64,000 nt of DNA, from assembly GCA_903951825.1 (NCBI GenBank), contig CAJBDJ010000004.1:31571-95570 (forward strand). The letters run 5' to 3'. Below the pieces are notes generated by a model. That model did not search any database. It saw only the letters and a list, made by a program, of their open reading frames with translations, and was not told where the DNA came from. This document shows positions 37,313 through 47,536 of the stretch, piece after piece. The translations under genes were made by a program, and so were the position numbers. The DNA is from an uncultured Pseudomonadota bacterium (GTDB taxonomy: Bacteria > Pseudomonadota > Gammaproteobacteria > Burkholderiales > Rhodocyclaceae). Positions within the stretch are counted from its first letter, which is position 1. Each line of letters starts with the position of its first letter.

Positions 37313-38603
37313 GGCGCATGATCTCCTCGATATCGGCAACGCTTTTCGGCGCCGTCGTAAATACGTCGCAAGCGCTTTCGTTGACCCGCACGTCGTCCTC
37401 GATACGGATGCCGATACCGGCCAGCGCCGGCGGAATATCGGCGGCGGGGCGGATGTAGAGGCCGGGTTCGACGGTCAGCGTCATCCCCGGCCGCAGCGTC
37501 GTCCATTCGTCGCCGACCTTGTATTCGCCGGCGTCGTGCACATCGAGGCCGAGCCAGTGGCCAGTGCGGTGCATGTAAAAGCGCTTGTAGTCACCCCGTT
37601 CGATCAGGTTGTCGAGGTCGCCGCTCAGCAGCTTGAGGTCGATCAGTCCGCGCGCCAGCACGCGCACGGCGGCATCATGGCCTTCCATGAAGTGACGGCC
37701 GGGGGCAGTGGCGGCGATGGCTGCGGCCTGGGCAGCGAGGACGATCTGGTAAACGTCGCGCTGGGCGGCGGTGAAGCGGCCATTGACCGGAAAAGTGCGG
37801 GTAATGTCGGCGGCGTAGCCGGCCACTTCGCAGCCGGCGTCAATCAACACCAGGGTGTTGTCGATGAGCGTTTTGTCGTTGGCAACATAGTGCAGCACGC
37901 AGGCGTTGGCGCCGCCGGCGACGATAGGTGTGTAGGCGTGGGCGTCGGCGCCGCACTTCCTGAATTCGTAGGTCAATTCGGCTTCCAGTTCGTACTCGGC
38001 CAGGCCGGGGCGGCAGGCCCGCATGGCGCGGGCGTGGCCGGCACTGGCGATGTCGGCGGCACGCTGCTGGATGGCAGCTTCGGCGCAGTCCTTGACCAGC
38101 CGCATGTTGTCGAGTTCGAAGCGCAGGTCGTGGATGGCGCGCGGCGCCCGTTTGCCGGCTCGGGTCTGGGCGCGCACTTCGTTGAGCGCCTTGGCGATCC
38201 GTGTATCCCACTCGGCGTCGTGGCCGATGGCGTGCCATAGCGTGTCGCGGTCGACGAGGAATTCGGCCAATTTTTTGTCGAGCTGCTCGATCGGGTAGGC
38301 AGCGTCGAAGCCGAAAGCGGCCTTGGCAGCCTTCGGGCCGTAGCGGTAGCCATCCCAGATTTCGCGCTCTTCGTGCTTTTCGCGACAGAAGAGGATGGAT
38401 TTGGGTTTCTTGCCGCCGATCAGCACAACGACGGCTTCCGGTTCCGGGAAGCCAGTCAGGTACCAGAAATAGCTGTCGAAACGATAAAGGTGATGCGCGT
38501 CGCGGTTGCGGATGACTTCCGGCGCCGTCGGCACGATGGCGACGCCGTCGCCGATGGTTTTGAGCAGACGCTGGCGGCGGGCGAGAAAGGGAGCGGGGTT
38601 CAT
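37305..38603 (-). CDS. pepP: Xaa-Pro aminopeptidase (M24B)
   Basis: 432-aa dimetal peptidase removing N-terminal residues before proline. The pita-bread metal ligands are in LIDAGCEVAGYAADITRTF, HRTGHWLGLDVHD, TVEPGLY and RIEDDVRV. The N-terminal domain begins MNPAPFLARRQRLL. Its ATG overlaps the dinD stop by 4 nt, an arrangement not expected for a housekeeping gene next to a restriction cassette. Confidence 0.95.
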   Translation of the reverse strand: MNPAPFLARRQRLLKTIGDGVAIVPTAPEVIRNRDAHHLYRFDSYFWYLTGFPEPEAVVVLIGGKKPKSILFCREKHEEREIWDGYRYGPKAAKAAFGFDAAYPIEQLDKKLAEFLVDRDTLWHAIGHDAEWDTRIAKALNEVRAQTRAGKRAPRAIHDLRFELDNMRLVKDCAEAAIQQRAADIASAGHARAMRACRPGLAEYELEAELTYEFRKCGADAHAYTPIVAGGANACVLHYVANDKTLIDNTLVLIDAGCEVAGYAADITRTFPVNGRFTAAQRDVYQIVLAAQAAAIAATAPGRHFMEGHDAAVRVLARGLIDLKLLSGDLDNLIERGDYKRFYMHRTGHWLGLDVHDAGEYKVGDEWTTLRPGMTLTVEPGLYIRPAADIPPALAGIGIRIEDDVRVNESACDVFTTAPKSVADIEEIMRHD

Positions 38604-39451
38604 TGATCGTCCTTCTTTGGCAGTTTGCCGGGCGCGGACTCAATCTGCTTGATGCTGCGTTCGGGTGTCGGCAAGTCTTCCGGCATGGTGCCGCCAAGTT
38701 CTTCAATCGTTTTGCGGACTTTTTTGCCGACGGCAAAGTGTGTTTCGTTGGCCTGCCGTTTCCCTTGGATTCTGTCGCGGCGCAATTTCTCCTCGGTCTG
38801 CGTGGCGCGGAACAAGTTGGCGGCCAGTTCGGTGCTGCCCATATGGTCGAGGATTTTCTGGCTTTTCTTCAGCCCTTTATGGGCATGAATGCCGCTCGCG
38901 TCCAGCCCGCCGTAGAGGCCACGGTAGCCGTGGTTTTGAAAAATGGCGAAATCCTTGCCGCTTTCCACTCCGGCATCGGCTGCGGCGGCTGCGAGATATT
39001 TGTTGTGTTGCGCCAGTTCGTTGCGGATGGCGAGGCGCTTGTCGTCTTCGCTCAGTTGGCCGAAACCGCTATCGTTGGCCAGTTCCTGCCGGCGGGTCTG
39101 GATGGCAAAGTAGGTCTGGCCGTTGGAGATAACGGGTTTGGACGGGTCGCCGTTCTGGACGATCAGATAGCAGGCGTAGCGGGAGAAGTGGACGTCGGGA
39201 ATGGCGCGCTGTGCATTGGAGCCAATCGAAACCATTTTGTTGGCTTCACCGAAATGGTCTGCAACGGCTTGCCCGGACTGTTCGCAAGCAAGCCGCGCTT
39301 TGTCCACAACCTGCATGAAGTTGCGCCAATCCTGGTATTCCAGCAAAGGCGCGAGATCGCGTGCAGACCAAAATTCATCGCCGCGTTCATCCTGCTGGCG
39401 AATGTTTTCAAAGCTGAGGTGCGCGGATGGCGTAGCGGGGGACTTGGGCAT
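38600..39451 (-). CDS. dinD: DNA-damage-inducible protein D (DinD)
   Basis: 283-aa protein matching E. coli DinD (274 aa) along its length: SFENIRQQDERGDEFWSARD, LLEYQDWRNFMQVVDKA, FSRYACYLIVQNGDPSKP, FAIQTRRQEL, GLYGGLDASGIHAHKGL and the polar tail. E. coli DinD inhibits RecA-mediated strand exchange and is SOS-induced. Homologues often sit next to restriction-modification genes, as here (9 nt downstream of the RM gene). No LexA-type box was seen at its start; it is probably co-transcribed. Its end overlaps pepP. Confidence 0.87.
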   Translation of the reverse strand: MPKSPATPSAHLSFENIRQQDERGDEFWSARDLAPLLEYQDWRNFMQVVDKARLACEQSGQAVADHFGEANKMVSIGSNAQRAIPDVHFSRYACYLIVQNGDPSKPVISNGQTYFAIQTRRQELANDSGFGQLSEDDKRLAIRNELAQHNKYLAAAAADAGVESGKDFAIFQNHGYRGLYGGLDASGIHAHKGLKKSQKILDHMGSTELAANLFRATQTEEKLRRDRIQGKRQANETHFAVGKKVRKTIEELGGTMPEDLPTPERSIKQIESAPGKLPKKDDQ

Positions 39452-39460
39452 GACGGACTC

Positions 39461-42400
39461 CTACAAATAACTTTCCAGAATCGCCTGCTTGCGGGCCGGG
39501 GCGGCGCTGATCACGGCCTCGGCGACGGCGATGGCACGCTGTTCGGCTTCGATTTCGGCGACGACGCGACTCAATTCTGATCCGCTTGGTCTCGGGACGA
39601 GGATTGTCTCAATCTTTTCCCAAGAGGTTCTAGGGAGCTGCTGCCCTGAGACGGTACGAATCACCGCAGCGTTGAATTGGGGAGTGCGCAGGTAGCAAGC
39701 GTAAAAACAAGCTTCCTGATGCGAGTTAAAGCGTAAGACGAGAATATCGGTCGAGCAAATACCCGGCTCCTGCGCCAGATGAACCTTGTTCAGATTCGGG
39801 CGCAATTTGCCGTACAGAACATCGTTAGCCTGAAAAGCTGTTTTTGCACTTTTGATTTCGTGATAAGGCGTTTGCGTTTCACCTAAAAGCCTGCCGGTAG
39901 TGCTTTCAATATTTTCCAAACCGACATAGTTGGCCGTACCTGTTTCCAGTTCAGGAGAAACAAGCGCGCTGACCCGGTACGCAAGTTTTCCAAGTGCCTG
40001 CATTGGTGCAGAACGGAGGTCAACCCTTCGGTCAAGCGTGGCGCGAGCAGTGGCGATGGCGGTTTGGGCAGCGGCGACTTCGTTATCGACGGCTTGGCAT
40101 TCGGTGACGATTTGGTGCTGGACTGATAAAGGCGGTAGGGGAATTTGCTGCTGATAAGCGTCGTTTCTATTTAATCCGGGGACGCCAATGCCACCGCGCA
40201 ATTCACCAAACTTTAAGCCTTTCAATGCGATGAAAAGGTAGGTCAGATCTATATCTTGCTTTGGACTGACGAAAAAAGTCGTGTCGATTGGAAAACAAGG
40301 CTCATTTTCCCAAATAACTTCGCCCGCTGATCCTTTGCGACCAATAACGATTGCAGGGCCTTTGACGAGATATTCAGAGTGAAACCCAACTCTCCCGTTT
40401 GATCCCATTACAGGGTAGGGGCCTTTTTGCCTTTGAGCTTCTGGGAGCGGCTTACCGTATTCAAAGCTACAAATGTCGCCAAGTTTTTTCAGGGGCCATT
40501 GGCTGTCAATTGTCTTGGTCTTCTTGGTGGCACCCAGCCCAATCTGCTTCTCAAATGTCACCCGCGAGAAATCCAGCAACTCCACTAGCCGCGCCGAACT
40601 GGCGTAGGGCTTCAGGTTTTCGGGAAAAATTTCCGGTTGAGAATCAAAGTTGGCGGCGATCAGTGCGTTCAGCTTTTCCGGGTTGTCGCGGTCGGTTTCA
40701 TCGTAAAGCACGGTCTGGTGCCGGCCTTGGGCGTCCTTGACGAGCTTGATGCCTTCGTCGCCCTTGGCGCTCGACCAGTCGTAGCCGAGAAATTGCTTTT
40801 GCGCCTTGGTCTCGCTCGGACTCTTGATGATGAGCACGGGGTTGGGCTGGTCGCTGGCGAGGACGAAGTGCAGCAGTTTGTCGCGTTCGATGGCGTGCAC
40901 AAAGGCGAGGTAGCGGCGGTCGATTTCGGTGTCTTGCCCGGCTTGCGGCTGGCTGTTGAATTTCTTTTGTTTGTAGAGATTCTTGATCTCGGTGCTGTCG
41001 TTGAAGGCGGCGGTGTAGGCGTCGAAGTAGTCGGCGCTGCACCACGGGCCGTGGGGGTCGCCCTGTAGCAGGGTTTTGTAGTCGGCAGCGGGGATGCCGA
41101 TGTGGGCGGCGTAGCGGTCGATGAGGGTCTCGTCCTGGTACACGCGCTGGTTGGCGTCGGCGGCATGCCCGGTGGTGAACCATGCGGCGACGCGTTCGCG
41201 GTAGTGCTCGGCGGTGTCGGGCGCGGTGGCTTTACGGCGCAGGAAGAGGGTGACGGTATTGGTACCTGTTTTGCCGAAGGTGCCGCTGCCGAATTCGGCG
41301 ATGGCGACGATATCGAAATACTGGATGAGAATTTCGCGGGTTTTGAGGTAGGTGCCGTTGCCGTTGCTGAGGATGGAGGCGGGCAGGATGATGGCGGCGA
41401 TGCCGCCAGCCTTGAGCAGTTGCTTGGCGCGCTCGATGAAAAAGCATTCGATGCTGTTGTTGGTGTCAAGCGCGCTGGTAGTGTCGCTGAGCGCGTAGGC
41501 GGCGCGTTCGGCTTCGGGCAGGGTTTCGAGAAAGCCCTTGACGCTGTAAGGCGGATTGGCGACGAGAATGTCGAAGCTGTGGTCGGCGATTTGCGGGTGG
41601 CTGGGGTGAGCCTTGAGCAGCGCATCGCCGTAGCAGATGGCAATGTCGCGCTGGCCGTGCATGAAGGCGGCGACCTTGGCGACCTTGGAGAGGCGGTATT
41701 CCTTTTCGATGCCGATGATGGCCTTGTGGTAGTCGGTGATGTCGGCATGCGGCTGACTTTGGGCAACGAGCGGCTTCAACTGGCGGGCGAGTTCGGTCAG
41801 AAAGTGGCCGGCGCCGCAGGCATAGTCGATGACCTTGGGTGGGCTGGCGTGCTGCGCGATGAGTGTTTGCAGCGGCAGGCTCATCATGATGAAGCGGCAG
41901 ATCGGCAGAGGTGTGAAATACTGGCCCTCGCTCTGCTTGACGCCCTGGTCGAGAAAGCCCTCGAAGAGATCGCCGAGAAACTGGCTGTCGCCGTCTTCGT
42001 TGGTCAGCTTGATGTCCTGCCACATCTGGATGACTTTGAGCAGGACGTCGGCGTTCTGGTAGAAAAGCTTTTCGTTGTGAACGTCGATGAAGGAAAAATC
42101 GTTATTGGTGTAGAACTTTTGTTGCAGGAAGAGGTGCCAGACGGCTTTTTGCGTAGCGTCAGGGTTCTGGCGGATGAAGCGCATGGCATTGCGCACGGCG
42201 TCACGGTCGATATATGTGATCGGTTCGCCGAGGAACTTACCCATGCCGTCCTTGTAAAGCTGCTGGAGACGGTCGAAGAGGTCGAAGTGGCTGTCGTAGG
42301 CGACGCCTTTCCAGTAGAACTTGAGGTCTTGCGGGTTGAGGGTTTCGTCGACCAGTTTGCAGAGCAGCAGATTGACTAGCTTGTCGAATGCGTTTTCCCG

Positions 42401-43183
42401 ACCGGAGACGTTGTGCTGGCGCAGGATGGTGGCGAATTCGTGGTACTTCTTCTGCTGGTCGCTGGCGCTGACCGTGTTCAGGTCGTCCAGGCTGTATTGG
42501 CTCTTGCCGATCTGGTAGGTCTGGATGCCCTTCTCGAAAATGCCTTTGGTGGTGAAATCGAGCTTGTAGGTGTCGCGCCAGATGGCGACACGTTCCTGTG
42601 TGCTGGTGGCGGTTTTGAAACCTTTGAGGCCGGGGTTGTCGTCGAGGTATTTGTCGTTGTCGCGGTGGGCGATGATGTGGCTGGTGTAGGCCAACGCGCC
42701 ATTGTCGAAGTCGGCGGTGTATAGGCAGAGGAATTGGGTTTCACTGATTTGATGGCTGTAGCTGAATAACTGGCCGCCATCTTGCAAGGTTTTTTTCCAG
42801 GCGCGGCTGAATTCATTGCCGGCCGTTTTGCATTCGATAATGAGTAGCGGCTTGCCGGCGTTGTCCTTGACGAGGATGTCAGCCCGACCACCGCTGGCGC
42901 CGTGGCCGAGTTTCCATTTGGGTTCGAGCTCGATATTGGCCGGTTTGTAGCCTTTTTCGAGCAGGCGGTGGACGCATTCGAGGACGACGAAGTTCTCATC
43001 TGACGAGAAGTTGCAGGGTTGGTGCTCGTTGACGGTCAGGCCTTGCGCTTCGGGGTAGGAAATCTCGCCTTTTTTCCAGTCGACCGCAAGGGTGGCCTCG
43101 CCGATGGTTTTGCTGTGCTTTTGAGCGTTTTTGGTAAAACCGAGTTGGTCGAGCAGTTGGCTCAGGTTGCTCTGGGTGATCAT
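39461..43183 (-). CDS. Single-chain restriction-modification enzyme (nuclease-methylase-specificity, type IIG-like)
   Basis: 1240-aa protein. N-terminal HsdR-type PD-(D/E)xK nuclease: GGRADILV (Asp102) and LLIIECKT (Glu117-Lys119). A central N6-adenine methylase has VIDYACGAGHFL (about 451-462) and NPPY (543-546). The C-terminus (about 891-1240) is HsdS-like with two target-recognition domains, each followed by a coiled helix (about 1021-1055 and 1205-1240). There is no DEAD-box helicase, so it is not a type I translocating enzyme; cleavage should be near the site, which would be bipartite. Its ATG overlaps the murU stop by 4 nt. Likely horizontally acquired. Confidence 0.86.
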   Translation of the reverse strand: MITQSNLSQLLDQLGFTKNAQKHSKTIGEATLAVDWKKGEISYPEAQGLTVNEHQPCNFSSDENFVVLECVHRLLEKGYKPANIELEPKWKLGHGASGGRADILVKDNAGKPLLIIECKTAGNEFSRAWKKTLQDGGQLFSYSHQISETQFLCLYTADFDNGALAYTSHIIAHRDNDKYLDDNPGLKGFKTATSTQERVAIWRDTYKLDFTTKGIFEKGIQTYQIGKSQYSLDDLNTVSASDQQKKYHEFATILRQHNVSGRENAFDKLVNLLLCKLVDETLNPQDLKFYWKGVAYDSHFDLFDRLQQLYKDGMGKFLGEPITYIDRDAVRNAMRFIRQNPDATQKAVWHLFLQQKFYTNNDFSFIDVHNEKLFYQNADVLLKVIQMWQDIKLTNEDGDSQFLGDLFEGFLDQGVKQSEGQYFTPLPICRFIMMSLPLQTLIAQHASPPKVIDYACGAGHFLTELARQLKPLVAQSQPHADITDYHKAIIGIEKEYRLSKVAKVAAFMHGQRDIAICYGDALLKAHPSHPQIADHSFDILVANPPYSVKGFLETLPEAERAAYALSDTTSALDTNNSIECFFIERAKQLLKAGGIAAIILPASILSNGNGTYLKTREILIQYFDIVAIAEFGSGTFGKTGTNTVTLFLRRKATAPDTAEHYRERVAAWFTTGHAADANQRVYQDETLIDRYAAHIGIPAADYKTLLQGDPHGPWCSADYFDAYTAAFNDSTEIKNLYKQKKFNSQPQAGQDTEIDRRYLAFVHAIERDKLLHFVLASDQPNPVLIIKSPSETKAQKQFLGYDWSSAKGDEGIKLVKDAQGRHQTVLYDETDRDNPEKLNALIAANFDSQPEIFPENLKPYASSARLVELLDFSRVTFEKQIGLGATKKTKTIDSQWPLKKLGDICSFEYGKPLPEAQRQKGPYPVMGSNGRVGFHSEYLVKGPAIVIGRKGSAGEVIWENEPCFPIDTTFFVSPKQDIDLTYLFIALKGLKFGELRGGIGVPGLNRNDAYQQQIPLPPLSVQHQIVTECQAVDNEVAAAQTAIATARATLDRRVDLRSAPMQALGKLAYRVSALVSPELETGTANYVGLENIESTTGRLLGETQTPYHEIKSAKTAFQANDVLYGKLRPNLNKVHLAQEPGICSTDILVLRFNSHQEACFYACYLRTPQFNAAVIRTVSGQQLPRTSWEKIETILVPRPSGSELSRVVAEIEAEQRAIAVAEAVISAAPARKQAILESYL

Positions 43184-43863
43184 TGTTGGCGCAATTCCTT
43201 GTCCAGTTCATCTAGGCGTTGCGGCGTGCCGACATCGACCCAACGGCCGCCAAAGTGTTCCCCGGTCAGCGTGCCGAGGCGAATCGCTGCATCGAGCAGG
43301 GGGCGCAGTTTCATGATTGTGCCGGGGTGGATGCCAGCGAAGAAGGCTGGCGAGAAAACGCCGATGCCGGCATAGGTGAAGGTTTGCTCACCGTTGGCGT
43401 AGATGACTCGTTCGCCATCCAGACTGAAGTCGCCGCCGGTGTGGTGCGCCGGGTTGGCGACCATGACCAGATGGGCGGCTGGTTTGCAGCCTTCCACGGC
43501 CAACCGAAAAAAACGGCCAAAATCGAAATCACAATAAACGTCGCCATTGAGCACCAGGAAGGGTTCGGCGCCGAGCAGCGGTATGGCGGTAGCGATGCCG
43601 CCGGCGGTTTCCAGCGCGCCCGGCGGTTCGGGCGAATAGCGAATGCGCAATCCCCATTGCCGCCCGTCGCCCAGCGCTTGCTCGATCAGCGACCCGAGGT
43701 GGGCGTGGTTGATGACGACTTCCCGGAATCCCGCCGCCGCCAGCCGCTCCAGATGCCAGACGATGAGCGGCTTGCCAGCGGCCAGGAGCAAAGGCTTGGG
43801 TGTGCGGTCGGTGAGCGGGCGCATACGTTCGCCGCGCCCGGCGGCCAGGATGAAGGCTTTCAT
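43180..43863 (-). CDS. murU: MurNAc alpha-1-phosphate uridylyltransferase MurU
   Basis: 227-aa nucleotidyltransferase: AFILAAGRGERMRPLTDRTP is the NTP-binding signature, PKPLLLAAGKPLI contains the conserved Lys, and FLVLNGDVYCDFDF carries the metal-binding Asp. It makes UDP-MurNAc from MurNAc-1-P in cell-wall recycling. The pairing with amgK 7 nt upstream supports MurU over a sugar-1-P nucleotidyltransferase of other pathways. The gene ends in a 4-nt overlap with the restriction-modification gene. Confidence 0.9.
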   Translation of the reverse strand: MKAFILAAGRGERMRPLTDRTPKPLLLAAGKPLIVWHLERLAAAGFREVVINHAHLGSLIEQALGDGRQWGLRIRYSPEPPGALETAGGIATAIPLLGAEPFLVLNGDVYCDFDFGRFFRLAVEGCKPAAHLVMVANPAHHTGGDFSLDGERVIYANGEQTFTYAGIGVFSPAFFAGIHPGTIMKLRPLLDAAIRLGTLTGEHFGGRWVDVGTPQRLDELDKELRQQ

Positions 43864-43870
43864 GCCGCGC

Positions 43871-44893
43871 TCAGCGCCGGTAGCCGATCTGCTCGGTATT
43901 GTCTTCCAGCTTGTCGAGCAGGTTGAGCAGCGGCTTGAGTTGGACGTAGCGGTGAGCGGTTTTGCGCGCGTAGTTCATGAAGCGCGGCAGGTCTTCGCTG
44001 TATTTTTCCTTGCCGTCGCGGTAGTTGAGGCGGCAAAAAATGCCAAGCACCTTGAGGTGGCGCTGCAGTCCCATCAGTTCGTATTCTTGCCAGAAGGCGC
44101 CGAAGTCCTCGCGCACCGGCAGGCCGGCGGCGCGCGCTTTTTCCCAGTAGCGGACGACCCAGTCAATTTCCTGCTCTTCTTCCCAGGAGATGAAGGCATC
44201 GCGGAAGAGCGAGACGAGGTCATAGGTGATCGGCCCGTAGACCGCGTCCTGAAAGTCGATGATGCCCGGTGTCAGGCGCTCGGCGCTTTCGACGACCATC
44301 AGGTTGCGCGGCATGAAGTCGCGGTGCACGAAGACCTTGGGTTGATTGAGCGCCGAGTTGATGAGGAACTTGAACGTACGGTCGAGCATCGCCTTGTCGC
44401 TGTCGTCGAGCGCGATGCCGAGGTGGCGGCCAATGAACCATTCGGGGAAGAGGTCGAGCTCGCGGCGCAGCAAGGTGGCGTCGTAAGGCGGCAGGGTGCC
44501 GGCTTTCGAGGACAGTTGCCACTGGACGAGGGTGTCGAGCAGCGGGCGAATCAGCAGGTCGGCGAGGGAGAGATCGGCGTTCAGCGCTTCCAGATAGCCA
44601 ATGCGGCCAAGGTCGGTGAGAACCAGAAAACCGTTGTCGATATCTTTGTCGAGAATGCGCGGGGCGGCGAGATCCGCCTTGGCGAGCAGGCCGGCGACGT
44701 GGATGAACGGCTTGCAATCCTCTTTTTCCGGCGGCGCATCCATCAGGATGCGCGTGCTGCCGTCCGGCCAGGTGAGGCGGAAATAGCGGCGAAAACTGGC
44801 ATCGGCCGAGGCCGGGGTGATGCGGACGGATTGCCCGGGAAAGCGACTGGCAACCCAGTCGGTAACAAGTTGATCGCGCGGCATGGGTTCCAT
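43871..44893 (-). CDS. amgK: Anomeric MurNAc/GlcNAc kinase AmgK
   Basis: 340-aa APH-like kinase phosphorylating MurNAc (and GlcNAc) at C1. Kinase-fold motifs: SADASFRRYFRL near the N-terminus, catalytic VFVHRDFMPRNLMV and metal-binding GIIDFQDAVYGP. With murU it bypasses de novo UDP-MurNAc synthesis, which in other bacteria lowers fosfomycin sensitivity. It is divergent from lptD across about 90 bp. Confidence 0.9.
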   Translation of the reverse strand: MEPMPRDQLVTDWVASRFPGQSVRITPASADASFRRYFRLTWPDGSTRILMDAPPEKEDCKPFIHVAGLLAKADLAAPRILDKDIDNGFLVLTDLGRIGYLEALNADLSLADLLIRPLLDTLVQWQLSSKAGTLPPYDATLLRRELDLFPEWFIGRHLGIALDDSDKAMLDRTFKFLINSALNQPKVFVHRDFMPRNLMVVESAERLTPGIIDFQDAVYGPITYDLVSLFRDAFISWEEEQEIDWVVRYWEKARAAGLPVREDFGAFWQEYELMGLQRHLKVLGIFCRLNYRDGKEKYSEDLPRFMNYARKTAHRYVQLKPLLNLLDKLEDNTEQIGYRR

Positions 44894-44983
44894 AAGCGGC
44901 TTGGGTTCGCTTCGTTGTAAAATGCGACGATTTTAACACTCGGGCATCGGCCGTTCCGGCTCCGCCCCTCGCCGATTGCCCGA

Positions 44984-47536
44984 ATGACTGGTTTCGCCCG
45001 CCGTCCGCTTGCCTTTTTTGTCTGCTGCCTGTTTGCCGGTGTGCAGATCAGTCATGCCGTGGCGCAAGTAGAACGCCCCTTGGCGTTCTCTGGCGATGCC
45101 GGGAAAGTGCCGCCGGAAACGCTCGCCGCCGCTCAGGAGCCGCCGCTCAAGCTGCGTGCCGAGCGCAAGTTCAATATCCTCGGCAAGACCAAGGCAGCGC
45201 CGCTGATTGCCGTCGGGATCACTCATCCGGTTGTGCTGAAAAAGGACGACAGCTACCCGACATTTCTCATTGCCGAGCATATCGAAGGCCGCACCAACGA
45301 AGAAACCGTCGCCACCGTCGACGTCGAGCTGCGCAAATCGGGCGCCCTGGTGTTTGCTGACAAGATGACTTACTGGCCGCTTGAGGACGAGGTCGAGGCA
45401 AGTGGCCGGGTGCGCATGTTGCAGGAAGGGATGGAGGTCGATACGCCGTATCTGCGGATGAAAATGTCTGAGCAGATCGGCTTTGCCGAGCAACTCGATT
45501 ACCGTATGCTCAAAGAGGTCGAGAGCAAGCTTTACAGCCCGACCGGCGTGCTGATTACCTCCGCCAGTTCAAACGCGAATGTGTCATCGACGGCAATGAT
45601 GTCGAATATTCCCAATTCCTACGGCTTGCCAACGGTCGGGCCGGCTCGTCGCCCCACGGAGGGTAACGGGCGTGCCGAGCGGGCTGATTTCGAGGGTGAA
45701 AATCACATCCGCCTGAGCAATGCAACCTACTCGACCTGCAAACCGGGTGAAACCGACTGGTATGTACAGGGCTCGCAGATCAAACTTGATTATGACGAGG
45801 ATGTCGGCGAGTCAACTCACGCCTCCCTGTGGTTCAAGGGGGTGCCGATTTTGTACTCGCCGCTGGCCAGTTTTTCGCTCAATCAAAAGCGCAAGTCCGG
45901 GCTCCTGCATCCATCCGTGGTGATGTCGACCAATACCGGCTTTGATCTGGATCTCCCGTATTACTGGAATATCGCTCCGAATGTCGATGCGACCATCCAT
46001 TCGCGCTACATGGCCAAACGCGGCCTGCAATTGGGCAGCGAGATCAACTATCTCGATCACAACTATCTCGGGCGCAGTTTGCTGGAGTTCATGCCGGACG
46101 ACAAAATTACCGGCCAGCAGCGCTACGCCTACGCGATCTCTCATACGCATCAACTGGGTCGCGGCGTCTCCGGCGTCCTCAACTGGAACGGGGTTTCCGA
46201 TGATTATTACTGGCAGGATCTTTCCTCCAGGTTGATCAACACGGCGCAGACGCAGCTTCCGCAACAAGTCATGCTGAGCTACACGCCATCGCCGTGGCTA
46301 CAAACGACGCTGAATGTCCAGCGCTACCAGACCCTGCAGACCGACCCCGCGAATCCCGTCGCGCGGCCTTACTTTATCGAGCCGCAACTGAATCTCCTCG
46401 GCTATCGGCCGAATGTCCTGAAAACCGATTTCAGCGTTATTGGCCAGTACAGCCGCTTCGTCAATCCGGACAAGGTGCAGGGTGACCGCGCCGTTCTCTA
46501 TCCGCAGATTTCGCTGCCTGTCGTTCATCCGGCCTTCCAGGTGACGCCCAAGATCGGCTTGCACATGACCAAGTATTCGCTCGACAGCATCGAGAACTTT
46601 GCCAACAACGGCATGAGCGCGGCGCCGCGCGACAGTGTCAGCCGAACCTTGCCGATTTTCTCGCTCGATTCGACGGTGATCTTTGAGCGCGAGAGCCGGC
46701 TTCTCGACCTCGACTACATCCAGACCCTCGAACCGCGTCTTTATTACGTCAATATTCCCTACCGCGACCAAAGCCAGATTCCGGTGTTTGATTCCGGCCT
46801 CACCGACTTCAATTTTGCCCAGGTTTTCTCTGAAAACCGCTACAGCGGCTTTGATCGCATCAACGACGCCAATCAACTGACGGCAGCCGTCAGCACCCGT
46901 TTACTTGACGCCAACACCGGCGTCGAGCGCTTCAAGGCAATGCTCGGGCAGCGTTACTATTTCTCGCCGCAGCGCGTCACCTTGCCGGGAGAAAATGGGC
47001 GCAATGCCGATTTTTCGAACCTGATTGCTGCCGTCAATGGCCTGGTGTTGCCGATGACCTATGCCGACGCGGCGGTCGAGTACGACTATGATCGCAAGCA
47101 CACTGACCGTTTTTCCTTCGGCGCCCGCTTCCAGCCTGATTACGGCAAGGTGCTCAGTGCCAGCTATCGCTATACCCGCGATCCCTTGAGCCTGTTGCCG
47201 CTGGTCGACCAGGTCGACTTTGCCGCGCAATGGCCGCTCTCATCGCGCTGGTATGCGGTAGGCCGCTTCAATTACTCGCTACGCGACAGCCAGCCCCTGG
47301 AAACCATCGCCGGCATCGAATACAACGCCGGATGCTGGGCGCTGCGGGTCGTCGGCCAACGCCTGGAGGCGGTGTCGACCATTGCCCAGCCCAATACCAG
47401 CGTTTTCCTGCAGCTTGAATTCAACGATCTCGGCAGTATCGGTTCCAACCCGATCGGCCTGCTTCGTCGTACCATTCCCGGCTACGGAAAAATCAACGAG
47501 CTCCCCGCCGCCGGTGGCCTGCTCAATACTCAATGA
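44984..47536 (+). CDS. lptD: LPS-assembly outer-membrane protein LptD
   Basis: 850-aa outer-membrane barrel that inserts lipopolysaccharide with LptE. Signal peptide at 1-28 ([20 protein letters not shown]); OstA-like jellyroll (about 100-190; [17 protein letters not shown]); then the C-terminal beta-barrel ([34 protein letters not shown]). Only two Cys are evident in the mature chain (STCKPGE and AGCWALR), against four in E. coli, as in many betaproteobacteria. It leads the lptD-surA-pdxA-rsmA operon. Confidence 0.96.
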   Translation: MTGFARRPLAFFVCCLFAGVQISHAVAQVERPLAFSGDAGKVPPETLAAAQEPPLKLRAERKFNILGKTKAAPLIAVGITHPVVLKKDDSYPTFLIAEHIEGRTNEETVATVDVELRKSGALVFADKMTYWPLEDEVEASGRVRMLQEGMEVDTPYLRMKMSEQIGFAEQLDYRMLKEVESKLYSPTGVLITSASSNANVSSTAMMSNIPNSYGLPTVGPARRPTEGNGRAERADFEGENHIRLSNATYSTCKPGETDWYVQGSQIKLDYDEDVGESTHASLWFKGVPILYSPLASFSLNQKRKSGLLHPSVVMSTNTGFDLDLPYYWNIAPNVDATIHSRYMAKRGLQLGSEINYLDHNYLGRSLLEFMPDDKITGQQRYAYAISHTHQLGRGVSGVLNWNGVSDDYYWQDLSSRLINTAQTQLPQQVMLSYTPSPWLQTTLNVQRYQTLQTDPANPVARPYFIEPQLNLLGYRPNVLKTDFSVIGQYSRFVNPDKVQGDRAVLYPQISLPVVHPAFQVTPKIGLHMTKYSLDSIENFANNGMSAAPRDSVSRTLPIFSLDSTVIFERESRLLDLDYIQTLEPRLYYVNIPYRDQSQIPVFDSGLTDFNFAQVFSENRYSGFDRINDANQLTAAVSTRLLDANTGVERFKAMLGQRYYFSPQRVTLPGENGRNADFSNLIAAVNGLVLPMTYADAAVEYDYDRKHTDRFSFGARFQPDYGKVLSASYRYTRDPLSLLPLVDQVDFAAQWPLSSRWYAVGRFNYSLRDSQPLETIAGIEYNAGCWALRVVGQRLEAVSTIAQPNTSVFLQLEFNDLGSIGSNPIGLLRRTIPGYGKINELPAAGGLLNTQ

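Noticed and set aside
41102..42379. 425-codon rightward frame opposite the restriction-modification gene
   Set aside because: The opposite strand encodes clear nuclease and methylase motifs; the Gly/Val/Glu-rich translation is typical of a shadow frame.
39461..43183. Classical type I restriction system
   Set aside because: There is no helicase/translocase domain and no separate hsdM or hsdS; all parts are in one chain.
43643..44920. 425-codon rightward frame opposite amgK/murU
   Set aside because: It covers two well-recognised genes on the other strand and shows no domain or ribosome-binding site.
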